Shown here in pieces: positions 24,142 through 32,842 of a stretch of 64,000 nt of DNA. Position 1 is the first letter of the stretch, and each line of letters opens with the position of its first letter. This DNA comes from Pseudarthrobacter cellobiosi (GTDB lineage Bacteria; Actinomycetota; Actinomycetes; Actinomycetales; Micrococcaceae). A program made the position numbers and the translations under genes. The notes beneath the pieces were generated by a model. It was not told where the DNA came from, did no database searches, and saw only the letters and a program-made list of their open reading frames with translations. The stretch spans positions 1 to 64,000 of the forward strand of contig NZ_JAMXBJ010000049.1 in NCBI RefSeq assembly GCF_023913755.1. The letters run 5' to 3'.

Positions 24142-24888
24142 ATGCCCGCTACCCTCTTTCGTTCCAGCCGCGGATCCGCCCCGCCGGGACGCCCGGTCCG
24201 CCGCCCGCTCCCGTCAGCACGCACCCGGGGCGCGCGCGGCCACAGACTGTTGTCTTGGCTGGGCCGGAACCGGCGCCTCGCAATAGCGCTCCTGCTCTGC
24301 CTTGCTGCCGGGATCACGGTCCATCAGCTCACTCCCCCGCCCGCCGACACGGTCTCGGTGTTGGCGGCGGCGCGTGATCTCCCCGCAGGCACGGCCTTGA
24401 CAGCCACGGACCTGACGGCAACGAAGATCCCGCCGGGGATGCTCACTGCCGGGTCCATGTCCGACACCAGTGACGCCGCGGGAAAGCAACTGGCAGCCCC
24501 GATGCGGAAGGGCCAACTGATGACGGACTCCCTGCTGCTGGGTCCCGGCCTCCTGACCGGAACGCCTCCGGGCTCCGCAGCCGTGCCCTTGAGGATGGCC
24601 GATCCTTCCTCCATCCAGCTGGTATCGCCCGGGCAACTGGTCAACGTGGTGCTGACCGGGGCGAACGGCTACGACCAGCAATCCCCCTCAGAGGTGCTGG
24701 CTTCATCCGTTCCCGTCCTGTGGACGTCAGGACAAGGCGGCAAGACGGGTCAGTGGTTGGGCACCGGCGAGACCGACGGGCTGATCGTCGTGGCAGCAGC
24801 CCCGGCGCAGGCTGCTAGGCTGGCGGGGGCCTCCACACAGGGCAAGCTGTTTTTTGTCCTGGTGGGACCCGAGGGCGGGGCCGGGTGA
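24142..24888 (+). CDS. SAF-domain protein (CpaB/RcpC-like)
   Basis: This 248-aa protein has a short basic start, one membrane helix (RRLAIALLLCLAAGITVHQL, about 40-60), then a SAF domain (VSVLAAARDLPAGTALTATD and GKQLAAPMRKGQLMTD, about 75-135). The C-terminal part resembles the RcpC/CpaB region with LVNVVLTG. CpaB proteins belong to Flp/Tad pilus assembly and sit on the outer face of the membrane. No other tad genes are nearby, so it is an orphan. ATG 24142 is preferred over an upstream TTG. Confidence 0.75.
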   Translation: MPATLFRSSRGSAPPGRPVRRPLPSARTRGARGHRLLSWLGRNRRLAIALLLCLAAGITVHQLTPPPADTVSVLAAARDLPAGTALTATDLTATKIPPGMLTAGSMSDTSDAAGKQLAAPMRKGQLMTDSLLLGPGLLTGTPPGSAAVPLRMADPSSIQLVSPGQLVNVVLTGANGYDQQSPSEVLASSVPVLWTSGQGGKTGQWLGTGETDGLIVVAAAPAQAARLAGASTQGKLFFVLVGPEGGAG

Positions 24889-24907
24889 CGCCGTTGCAGC
24901 CTGAAGG

Positions 24908-27900
24908 TCAGCCCCAGTGCGGCGGCTTGTTTTCCTTCAACCATGCGTCGTGATCGTTGTCGGGGCCATCGCCCCAGCGCTTCGGGTCATCCTCCGCAGC
25001 CTTGTTGGGCAGGATGCCCGCAGTCCCTGGCAGCTGGCGGTCCGGCACACCGGCCCTCCCGTTTCCTGCGTCATCTGCCTGGTCGTTACCGTGTGTGTCG
25101 GCCTGATCGGCGTTCCGTGGGGTCACAACAACCGCCTCCTCACTGGCCAGGCGTCCGGCCTGGTCTTCGTTCCTGTCGTTTCCTACGTTCCCCAGCGCGA
25201 GCGGGTCCATGTCCTCATCAAAGAATCCGCCCGAGGCCGTGCCCCGTCCAGGCGGCAGAACATTCTCAAGGCCCAGGTAACCCGCGATCCGGTCCGCGCA
25301 GGCGGACGGGTCCGTGAAGACTTCGATGGTCCACAGCGGCATGTACCGCCAGCCCATCCGTTCCAGCAGCTGCGGACGGAGCCGGCTCCGCTCACGGACA
25401 CTCATGGTGCGGTACTGCTCCGTGCCATCCGATTCGATGGCCACCGGCCGCGGAATCTCGGCGTCGTCCTGACCCATGGTGCTGAGCGGGTCTGCTGCGG
25501 CCACTACGTCAATCACGCCGTCGTACTGGTGCCAGACGCGGGCGCCGCGGGCACGCAGCCGATCACCAAGATCGGCGACGAGGGGATCGGCTCCAAGCGC
25601 CTGCTCACTAGCGGCGGCACGCGAGGCCGGGGTGCCGAGGTCGGTTTTTCCCGCAATTTCGCGGTTGAGGAGCTCATAGAAGTCCACCGCGCCGTAGGAC
25701 AGCCGCGTGTGATCGAGGTCTTCGGGCTGGAAACACGTCAGGACGTGGAGCGAACGCCGGGCACGTGTCATGGCCAAAGCGAATTTTTCCCGCCCGCCCT
25801 CAGCGGACAGGGGTCCGAAGTTGTGCAGCGCCCGGCCGTGCGGAGTGCGGCCGAACCCGGGTGAGAAGATCACGTGGTCACGGACCAGGCCCTGCGCCCG
25901 CTCAAGGTCAACCACCCGGAACGACTCGGACCCTGCGCTGAAGAAGCTGGCCAGCCCCGGGTGGTTCGGGAGCTGAAGACGAATGGACTCACCGATCCGG
26001 GCAGCATGGCGCAGGCTGGCGGTGACCACTGCCAGCGATGTGCGCGGCCGCGTCCGGGCGTGCTCAAAGACCAGCTGCACCACGCGGTTAACCTCGGCCA
26101 CCACGGATTCGACGCCTTCGTGGTCGGCGCTGGGCAGCCCGGTGCCGTCGGGCAGGTACTCCACCAGGAGCGCCCTGTCCAGCCCCGTGGCCGACTGTCC
26201 CTCCGGGAGCCTGCGGAGGGCGCCATCGTAAGAGTTCTTGCTCAGCTGCAGGACCAGGTCCTCGTCAACCGCGCGGTAGACAAAATTCAACCGCCAGACA
26301 GGCAGGATCGCAGACAGCGCCGAATACGAGCTTTCGACGCGCTGGTGGGTGGCTTCACCGGCCGCCAGCCGCTCGACACCCACAGTGAAAGTCCGGGGGC
26401 TGGCAATCTTGGCATCACCGAAAGCTATGACCTGCCGGGCGCGGGCGATGGCGGGCAGGACGGCCTGCAGCGACGTCGCTTCGGCGTCCAGGATGACCAC
26501 TGCGTCGAAGCGCTGTTCGGCCGGCAGGAGCCCGGTCATGAGGTAGGGGCTGACCGACCAGACCGGCACCAACATGGGGACCAGCTCGGCGGCCTGGGCC
26601 GTCAACGCAGCGAGTGTGACCCGGCCGTCCTTGAGCAGGCTCCTGAGGAGCTGGGCCTGGCGCGGGTGTTCCGCAAGCGCGGCCCGCCACCGTTCGGACA
26701 GGTCCCAGCGCAGGCGCGCCGCGCCGCTGGCAATATGGGCGTTGTCCGCGAGCCGGTATTCGGCCTCCAGCTGCCGGAGTGCGTCCCCGTCAGACATGGC
26801 CAGGTAATCGTCGCCGCTGATCATGGCTTCCAGCGCGGACTGCCACCAGGCCAGCTCAAGCTCGGCTGCGACGGACTCTGCGGGAACCTCCCGCTCCGCA
26901 AGATCGGCCAGGAGCTCCCCCAGGCCGTGCTCGCGCATGTTTTCGACGAGCAACGTGCGCTCGGGCAGCGTTTTCAGCGTGTGGGTGTCGGCCACGAGCC
27001 GCTTCAGCCGCTCCATGAGTTCCTCATAGCGGGCCGTTGCCAGCGAGCCGCTGGCCTGCGTGTGCCGGAGCGCTTCCCCCAACTGGGTCAGCTCCCGGTC
27101 CAGCGACCGGTACATCACGTTCATTTCGGCAAGGCCCGAGGGGACGGCCGGGTGGCGCTGCGAGGTGGCGTACCCGGCCCAGAGGGCACGCTGGTCCTGC
27201 ACCAGCACCAGCGAACTGTGGAGATCGGTGATGTGGACGCCCGGGCGGACGTACTCCTTGGCGACGCGGCGCAGGCGGGAACGCTGCATGGAAGCCATGT
27301 CGACGTTGCGTTCCCGGCGCCAGACGGAGGACGCCGTGGCGGAGATGAGATCGTTGACCGGCCTGTCGAAGATGTCCGGTGTGAACTTATCGAGGCTTTC
27401 GCGGACAGCCATGAGGAGTTCGAGCTGCTCCCCCCACTCCGAGAAAGACGTGCCAAGCCGGATTTCGGCATGTTCGGCCACGCTGTTCATCCGGTCGCGC
27501 AGGACAGGCAGGTTCTTCGCCACCGACCGGGCGAGTTCCTGGGCCTCCTCGGTCTCCTTGCGGGTGAGCAACCGGGCGCCGTGCCACGGGCTGGTGGTGG
27601 AGGCGCGGCTGAAGCTGCCAAGCTCGGCAGCACGGCGAAGCCTGCCGGCGAGCTCGTTGCGGTCACGGATGCTGTCCAGCACACTGCGCTTGAGCCGCAC
27701 GGTGGTAGCGGGGGCGGGGTGGATGGAGGTCAGCTCGGCCAGTGACTGCATGGCCTGATACGGCGAGCAGCCCCAGCGCTGGCGCACGTTATGCAGGGAC
27801 GCCACGTGGTCCATCAGCGCATGCCGGTGCTCGGTGAGGGTCCGGTGGAGGTTCCCCAGCTGCGGTTCGAGTGATTTTTCGTTCCGTACGATGGCCCGCA

Positions 27901-29014
27901 CCAGCTGGGCCTTGAGCTGCTGTGGTGTGGCTGTGCCGGAGAGCTGGAACAGGATGGATTCAAGGCCAAGCGATTCCAGTTGCGCCGATACTTCGTTCAG
28001 GCTGGCCCGGCGGTCACCCACCACCAGGACTGACCGCCCAGCGTCCACCAAGGCACCGATGGTGTTGATGGCCGTCTGCGTCTGCCCCGTGCCCGGCGGG
28101 CTGCTGACCACAAGGGAGTCTCCCGCGCGGGCGGCATCAATGACGTACTGCTGGTCCGGATCGGCGTCGAGGAGGAGGAGTTCGTCGTCCGGGTGGCGCG
28201 CGTCCACACTCGGGAAACGGGCGGGGTCCGGCGCGGGTACCTCTATGACTTCACCGCCGGCCGCCTTGGCCAGGGCGGCCACCAGCGGGTTGCCCTCATT
28301 GATCCAGGGATCGTCCAGGTTGCCGGAGAGGTCCGCAAAAGTGGACACCAGCAAATTGTGCTGGGCTTCAGCGCCATGGATGGGCCGGATGAGGGTTGCG
28401 AGCCTGTCCAGGACAGGCTGGGGATCGAAGCGTGCGGTGCTGTACGCGAGGCGTGTCACGGCGTTGACGTCAAAAACAATGCCATGGATGGTCTTAAGGT
28501 GCCGGACCAGGGCCGGGTTGATATTGGCCTGCTCGGTGAGCTGCAGTTCGTAGTCGTCCTCACCCGGGCGGACCGTGAGCGAGATTGCCGTGAGCATCAC
28601 CGGCGCGGAAACCCGCTGGGGTTTGCCGCCAACAGCGGAGGTCCACACAACGGTGCCAGCGGAAAGGTAACCGGCATCTATGCCACGGTCATTTCCGAGT
28701 TCGAAGATTTTCGAGCGGATGTTCCGCGATGCCCGGGCCGCGACGACGTACTGCTGGTGGTCGCGGATGAGTGTGGACAACCGTGTGCGGCGGCCGGCCA
28801 TGAGCTGGGCCAGACCTGACGGGTGCGCATGGGTCAGGTCAATGGAACCTTCGGGGGTCTTCGTGAAACGCAGCATGGTGTCTGCCCCGGTGACGGGTTT
28901 AAGCCCGGACAGCCATTTTCCGAGCTCCTCAGAACCCTCCGCGTGGCCTTGACCAACTGACACTACTGCCTTCTTTTCTGCGTTTGCACGTGACGCCCTG
29001 GACCATACCGGCAT
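24908..29014 (-). CDS. Large helicase-like protein with degenerate ATPase motifs and nuclease-like C-terminus
   Basis: This 1368-aa protein resembles DUF4011/AAA_11-type superfamily 1 helicases. The Walker A region reads SSPPGTGQTQTA, with Gln311 where lysine is expected. The Walker B region (about residue 840) reads VVILDAEATS instead of DEAS, while the motif VI-like AMTRARRSLHVLT remains. Residues about 1150-1290 (PVAIESDGTEQYRTMSVRER then RPQLLERMGWRYMPLWTIE) look like the Vsr/MTES_1575-type endonuclease-like domain. The last 80 residues are acidic and disordered. Genome maintenance or defence is possible; the exact role is unknown. Confidence 0.75.
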   Translation of the reverse strand: MPVWSRASRANAEKKAVVSVGQGHAEGSEELGKWLSGLKPVTGADTMLRFTKTPEGSIDLTHAHPSGLAQLMAGRRTRLSTLIRDHQQYVVAARASRNIRSKIFELGNDRGIDAGYLSAGTVVWTSAVGGKPQRVSAPVMLTAISLTVRPGEDDYELQLTEQANINPALVRHLKTIHGIVFDVNAVTRLAYSTARFDPQPVLDRLATLIRPIHGAEAQHNLLVSTFADLSGNLDDPWINEGNPLVAALAKAAGGEVIEVPAPDPARFPSVDARHPDDELLLLDADPDQQYVIDAARAGDSLVVSSPPGTGQTQTAINTIGALVDAGRSVLVVGDRRASLNEVSAQLESLGLESILFQLSGTATPQQLKAQLVRAIVRNEKSLEPQLGNLHRTLTEHRHALMDHVASLHNVRQRWGCSPYQAMQSLAELTSIHPAPATTVRLKRSVLDSIRDRNELAGRLRRAAELGSFSRASTTSPWHGARLLTRKETEEAQELARSVAKNLPVLRDRMNSVAEHAEIRLGTSFSEWGEQLELLMAVRESLDKFTPDIFDRPVNDLISATASSVWRRERNVDMASMQRSRLRRVAKEYVRPGVHITDLHSSLVLVQDQRALWAGYATSQRHPAVPSGLAEMNVMYRSLDRELTQLGEALRHTQASGSLATARYEELMERLKRLVADTHTLKTLPERTLLVENMREHGLGELLADLAEREVPAESVAAELELAWWQSALEAMISGDDYLAMSDGDALRQLEAEYRLADNAHIASGAARLRWDLSERWRAALAEHPRQAQLLRSLLKDGRVTLAALTAQAAELVPMLVPVWSVSPYLMTGLLPAEQRFDAVVILDAEATSLQAVLPAIARARQVIAFGDAKIASPRTFTVGVERLAAGEATHQRVESSYSALSAILPVWRLNFVYRAVDEDLVLQLSKNSYDGALRRLPEGQSATGLDRALLVEYLPDGTGLPSADHEGVESVVAEVNRVVQLVFEHARTRPRTSLAVVTASLRHAARIGESIRLQLPNHPGLASFFSAGSESFRVVDLERAQGLVRDHVIFSPGFGRTPHGRALHNFGPLSAEGGREKFALAMTRARRSLHVLTCFQPEDLDHTRLSYGAVDFYELLNREIAGKTDLGTPASRAAASEQALGADPLVADLGDRLRARGARVWHQYDGVIDVVAAADPLSTMGQDDAEIPRPVAIESDGTEQYRTMSVRERSRLRPQLLERMGWRYMPLWTIEVFTDPSACADRIAGYLGLENVLPPGRGTASGGFFDEDMDPLALGNVGNDRNEDQAGRLASEEAVVVTPRNADQADTHGNDQADDAGNGRAGVPDRQLPGTAGILPNKAAEDDPKRWGDGPDNDHDAWLKENKPPHWG

Positions 29015-29105
29015 ACTTTCGAGCGTAGCCGCAAAGGAGCCGGGATGAGAGACCGCAACACTGGATCAGGCCAAATTGCGGCGGATTTCAACGGAGGATA
29101 GCAAT

Positions 29106-29133
29106 GGCCGGCCTCCGCTGACGGAGACCGGCC
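29106..29133. terminator. Hairpin between guaA and the helicase-like gene
   Basis: GGCCGGCCTCCG and CGGAGACCGGCC can form a 12-bp stem with one mismatch and a 4-nt loop, just downstream of the guaA stop. There is no T tract. It probably ends or attenuates guaA transcription. Confidence 0.5.
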
Positions 29134-29143
29134 ACTCACACTG

Positions 29144-30733
29144 CTATTCCCACTCGATGGTTCCGGGCGGCTTGCTGGTCACGTCCAGCACCACCCGGTT
29201 GACGCCTTCCACCTCGTTGGTGATCCGGTTCGAAATCCGGGCCAGGAGATCGTACGGCAGGCGGGACCAGTCCGCCGTCATGGCGTCCTCGGACGAAACG
29301 GGGCGGAGCACAATCGGGTGGCCGTAGGTGCGGCCGTCACCCATGACGCCCACACTGCGGACGTCGGCCAGCAGGACCACAGGCATCTGCCATACCTCGT
29401 TGTCCAGCCCGGCCGCGGTCAGTTCCGCACGAGCAATGGCGTCCGCCTTGCGGAGCAGGTCCAGGCGCTCCTGGGTGATATCGCCGACGATGCGGATTCC
29501 CAAGCCGGGGCCGGGGAACGGCTGGCGGCCGACGATTTCCTGCGGCAGGCCCAGCTGGGCGCCCACGGCGCGGACCTCGTCCTTGAACAGTGCCCGGAGC
29601 GGTTCCACCAGTTCGAACTGCAGGTCCTCGGGAAGGCCACCGACATTGTGGTGACTCTTGATGTTCGCAGCACCTTCCCCGCCGCCGGATTCGACGACGT
29701 CCGGGTACAGCGTGCCCTGGACCAGGAACTTGATCTTCTCGCCATGGGCCGCGGCCTCGGCGATGATGGCCAGCTCAGCCTCTTCGAACGCGCGGATGAA
29801 CTCGCGGCCGATGATCTTGCGCTTGGTTTCCGGATCGCTGACGCCGGCCAGGGCGGACAGGAAGCGCTCCTGCTCGTTGGCTACATATAGCTTGACGCCC
29901 GTGGCAGCAACGAAGTCGCGTTCCACCTGCTCGGCTTCGCCTTCGCGCAGCAGGCCGTGGTCAACGAACACACAGGTCAGCTGGTCGCCGACGGCCCGCT
30001 GGACGAGCGCCGCTGCAACTGCAGAGTCAACGCCGCCGGAGAGCCCGCAGATAACGCGGGCGTCGCCGATCTGCTTACGGATCCGGTCCACCTGCTCCTC
30101 GAGGATGTTCCCCGTGGTCCAGTTGGGCTCCAGCTTTGCGCCCTTGAACAGGAAGTTTTCCAGCACCTGCTGGCCATAGGCCGAGTGCTTGACCTCGGGG
30201 TGCCACTGCACGCCGTAGAGGGCCTTCTCTTCGTTGGCGAAGGCAGCCACTTCAGCGCCGGCCGTCGTCGCCAGCACTTCGAAGCCTTCGGGGGCCTGGT
30301 GCACGGAGTCGCCGTGGCTCATCCAAGTGTTCTGGTGCTGCGGCATCCCCTCGAGGACAGAGCGGCCCTCGCCGAGGATGGTGGTCTGGGTGGAGCCGTA
30401 CTCGCGCAGGCCGGTCTTGTCGACCTTCCCGCCCAGGGCGTTGGCCATGGCCTGGAAGCCGTAGCAGATGCCGAAGACCGGGATTCCGGCCTCAAAGAGG
30501 TCGGCGCCGACGGCGGGCGCCCCGTCCGCGTAAACACTGGAGGGGCCACCTGAAAGGATGATGGCGGCGGGGTCCTTGGCCAGGAGCTGCTCGGTGGTGA
30601 AGGTATGCGGAACCACTTCCGAATACACATTCGCTTCCCGGACGCGGCGGGCAATCAGCTGCGCGTACTGGGCACCGTAGTCAACAACCAGCACCGGCTT
30701 CTGGGAAGTCTGGGATGCAGTGGGAGTAGTCAC
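29144..30733 (-). CDS. guaA: GMP synthase (glutamine-hydrolysing)
   Basis: This 529-aa enzyme converts XMP to GMP. The N-terminal class I amidotransferase has its nucleophile in [10 protein letters not shown] and the His-Glu pair in VQWHPEV. The PP-loop ATPase follows with [12 protein letters not shown] (about residue 230), and the dimerisation domain ends KPPGTIEWE, the canonical C-terminus. The start is GTG. guaB and guaB3 lie within 12 kb on the same strand, which gives a loose guanine-nucleotide cluster. Confidence 0.97.
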   Translation of the reverse strand: MTTPTASQTSQKPVLVVDYGAQYAQLIARRVREANVYSEVVPHTFTTEQLLAKDPAAIILSGGPSSVYADGAPAVGADLFEAGIPVFGICYGFQAMANALGGKVDKTGLREYGSTQTTILGEGRSVLEGMPQHQNTWMSHGDSVHQAPEGFEVLATTAGAEVAAFANEEKALYGVQWHPEVKHSAYGQQVLENFLFKGAKLEPNWTTGNILEEQVDRIRKQIGDARVICGLSGGVDSAVAAALVQRAVGDQLTCVFVDHGLLREGEAEQVERDFVAATGVKLYVANEQERFLSALAGVSDPETKRKIIGREFIRAFEEAELAIIAEAAAHGEKIKFLVQGTLYPDVVESGGGEGAANIKSHHNVGGLPEDLQFELVEPLRALFKDEVRAVGAQLGLPQEIVGRQPFPGPGLGIRIVGDITQERLDLLRKADAIARAELTAAGLDNEVWQMPVVLLADVRSVGVMGDGRTYGHPIVLRPVSSEDAMTADWSRLPYDLLARISNRITNEVEGVNRVVLDVTSKPPGTIEWE

Positions 30734-30833
30734 CGTACTAGCCTACTTTGCGCGGTTGCCCCGCCGCACATTCAGGACCGTGGGTGTGACGCAGCGAACG
30801 TCCGACGGCGGGACTCCCCCACCGCTGCAGCGT

Positions 30834-31340
30834 TCAGTACCGCTGTGCGGCCTGCGGGTTCGCGGCCAGTTCGGCTTCCACCTCGGCGTGCAACTTCTTC
30901 TCCACCACGAAGGACAGGAACGGCACCACGCCGCCCAGGGCCAGGAGGATGAGCTTCATGAACGGCCACCGCATCAGCGTCCAGAGGCGGAAGTTGGAGA
31001 TCAGGTACACCACGTACATCCAGCCGTGGACGATCAGCACGGCGACGGAGATGTTCGCGCCGCCCAACACGCCCTTGGGCTCGGCGTCGGCGAATCCCAG
31101 GCCGAACGGCTGGCCCGTGACGGCGCTGGTGCCACCGGCAAACAGGTACTGGCCAAAGGCGTATCGTGCGATGAGCTCGGCGCAAAGCAGCAGCAGCATG
31201 GCGCCGGTGAGGTACGCCAGCACCTTGTAGAACTTCAGGGCGGAACGGATCTGCCCTTCGGTACCGCCGAAGCGGCGCTTCTTGCCCTTGCCCTTGCCCT
31301 GCGCAGGATCCTGCTGGACGGCCGGTTTCGGTTCGATCAT
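30834..31340 (-). CDS. DUF3817 membrane protein
   Basis: This 168-aa protein has a basic, low-complexity start (KGKGKKRRFGG), then three membrane helices: LAYLTGAMLLLLCAELIARY, VAVLIVHGWMYVVYLISNF and LMRWPFMKLILLALGGVVPF. This is the DUF3817 pattern, related to the YdzA-like family. Function is unknown. Its ATG overlaps the SURF1 stop by 4 bp, so the two are coupled, which suggests a link to respiratory-chain assembly. Confidence 0.8.
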   Translation of the reverse strand: MIEPKPAVQQDPAQGKGKGKKRRFGGTEGQIRSALKFYKVLAYLTGAMLLLLCAELIARYAFGQYLFAGGTSAVTGQPFGLGFADAEPKGVLGGANISVAVLIVHGWMYVVYLISNFRLWTLMRWPFMKLILLALGGVVPFLSFVVEKKLHAEVEAELAANPQAAQRY

Positions 31341-32188
31341 GGCTTTACCTTTTGTTGGAGCTGTTCAGAAGTTGCTGGGGTGGGGAGTGCATCATGGTGA
31401 GGATCGTCGTCGAGTTCCTCTTCGAGGTCCCGCCGGTAGTCGTCCTTGACCAGGCGCCACCAGATAAACAGGGCGAACCCGGCGAACACCACCCATTCGA
31501 GCGAGTAGAAGAGATTAAGCCAGTTGACCTGCTGCGCGGGCGGCTGGGGGCCGATTTCCAGGGGTTTCAAAGCACCGTCAACCGCTGCGGCGGATAAGTC
31601 GGACCCGGCCGCCAGTTCGGAAGCTGCGGCCACGAATCCCGGGTACATGCTGACGTCCCAGTAGTTGATGAGTTCGGCAACAGACACGGCGGAGGCCCGT
31701 CCGGGTTCCGGTGCGATGGAAGGCATCGGCGATTCTGACGGCAGCAGCCGTCCGGTCAGATTCACCATGCCCGACGGCGGTGCGCCGGCGTCGTCGGGAT
31801 CCGCCACCCAGCCGCGGGCTACTGGAATCCAGGTCTCGGGTGAAGCAGCGACGCCGGTGACCAGGGGCGCTCCGGTCACGGCGAAGGCGGAAACCACCCA
31901 GTAGCCGTTCTCGCCATTCTTCAGGCGGCCTGGCACCAGGACCTGCTTGGCGGGATCGTAGGTTCCGTCAGCGGAGACCATCTGGTCTGACACTGAACCG
32001 GGAAAGTAGGCTCCGGGCTCGAGCGTTTCCGTCAGGACCCTGACCTCTTCGGTGGCGGGATTCACCGCTACCTCGGGCTGCGTGGACCGACCGAACTGCC
32101 ACTGGCTGAGCAGGACAAACACCCCGGAGACTACGATCGCGAAGACCATGCCTGCGATCCACCGGGGCTTAAGGGCTGTTTTCCACAC
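31337..32188 (-). CDS. SURF1-family cytochrome oxidase assembly protein
   Basis: This 283-aa protein has one N-terminal membrane helix (WIAGMVFAIVVSGVFVLLSQWQF), a large extracytoplasmic domain and a second helix near residue 240 (LFYSLEWVVFAGFALFIWWRL). The LSQWQFGRS start and the R/G pattern in PVARGWVADP are family features. SURF1 helps insert haem into the cytochrome aa3 oxidase subunit I. It begins with GTG and overlaps the DUF3817 gene. Confidence 0.88.
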   Translation of the reverse strand: MWKTALKPRWIAGMVFAIVVSGVFVLLSQWQFGRSTQPEVAVNPATEEVRVLTETLEPGAYFPGSVSDQMVSADGTYDPAKQVLVPGRLKNGENGYWVVSAFAVTGAPLVTGVAASPETWIPVARGWVADPDDAGAPPSGMVNLTGRLLPSESPMPSIAPEPGRASAVSVAELINYWDVSMYPGFVAAASELAAGSDLSAAAVDGALKPLEIGPQPPAQQVNWLNLFYSLEWVVFAGFALFIWWRLVKDDYRRDLEEELDDDPHHDALPTPATSEQLQQKVKP

Positions 32189-32249
32189 GTGTTAACCGTA
32201 CTTCGTTCCTCTGTAGAACAACTAAACGACCAGGTACGTCCCGGCCTTG

Positions 32250-32310
32250 GAGTGGGGCAGCAGGGTCCCTACGTGGCGACGGAGTCGACACGAAAAGGCC
32301 TGCCCCACTC
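32250..32310. repeat. 11-bp perfect inverted repeat between SURF1 and EIIA genes
   Basis: GAGTGGGGCAG (32250-32260) and CTGCCCCACTC (32300-32310) are exact complements with a 39-nt gap. The second arm reaches the last codon of the EIIA gene, so it could form a terminator-like structure for the glpD-EIIA transcript, though the loop is long and no T tract follows. Confidence 0.4.
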
Positions 32311-32797
32311 AATGGTCGAAGAACACCAGGCTGGAGTTGATGAGCTCGGCGATGACTTCGGCATCGTAGGCCCGCCGCAACGACTCCCGGAAGGACTCCT
32401 TGGACAGGGAGCGGGCCAAGGTGGCCAGGACTTCCAGGTGATCGGAAAACGAGCTTGCAGGGGTGGCGATCAGCAGGATGACGGTGGCCGGACCGTCGGC
32501 GGCACCGAAGTCCAGCGAGTGGCCGTACTTGGTGATTCCCACGGCGATGGAGGTCCGCGAGACGAATTCGCTGCGGGCGTGCGGGAGACCGATCCCGCCG
32601 GGCAGGCCGGTGGCGAGCTGGTGTTCGCGGGCATTGACGTGTTCCAGAAACCGCGGCAGGTCCGTGACCCGCCCGGAGGCGAAGAGGCGTTCTGCGAGTT
32701 GCGCCGCGGCGTCCGACTTGTCCGTTGCCTCCAACTCCAGAATCACCAATTCGGAGGTGGTGAGATCGGCATCGTACCGGTCAAGTGGTTCCGCCAA
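32309..32797 (-). CDS. Stand-alone PTS EIIA protein (fructose/mannitol/Ntr type)
   Basis: This 162-aa PTS_EIIA type-2 domain has the phospho-accepting histidine in GGIGLPHARSEF (about residue 77). No EIIB or EIIC gene is adjacent, so it may be a regulatory or shared phosphocarrier. It lies 45 bp downstream of glpD on the same strand and probably shares its transcript, suggesting a role in coupling PTS status to glycerol use. That role is inferred. Confidence 0.85.
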   Translation of the reverse strand: MAEPLDRYDADLTTSELVILELEATDKSDAAAQLAERLFASGRVTDLPRFLEHVNAREHQLATGLPGGIGLPHARSEFVSRTSIAVGITKYGHSLDFGAADGPATVILLIATPASSFSDHLEVLATLARSLSKESFRESLRRAYDAEVIAELINSSLVFFDH

Positions 32798-32842
32798 GGC
32801 GTGTCCCTTCAGTCAGGAGAATTGCTGGTGTGCGGTGTCGCC

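Noticed and set aside
25874..27745. 623-aa plus-strand frame
   Set aside because: It is antisense to the helicase-like gene and shows no domain pattern.
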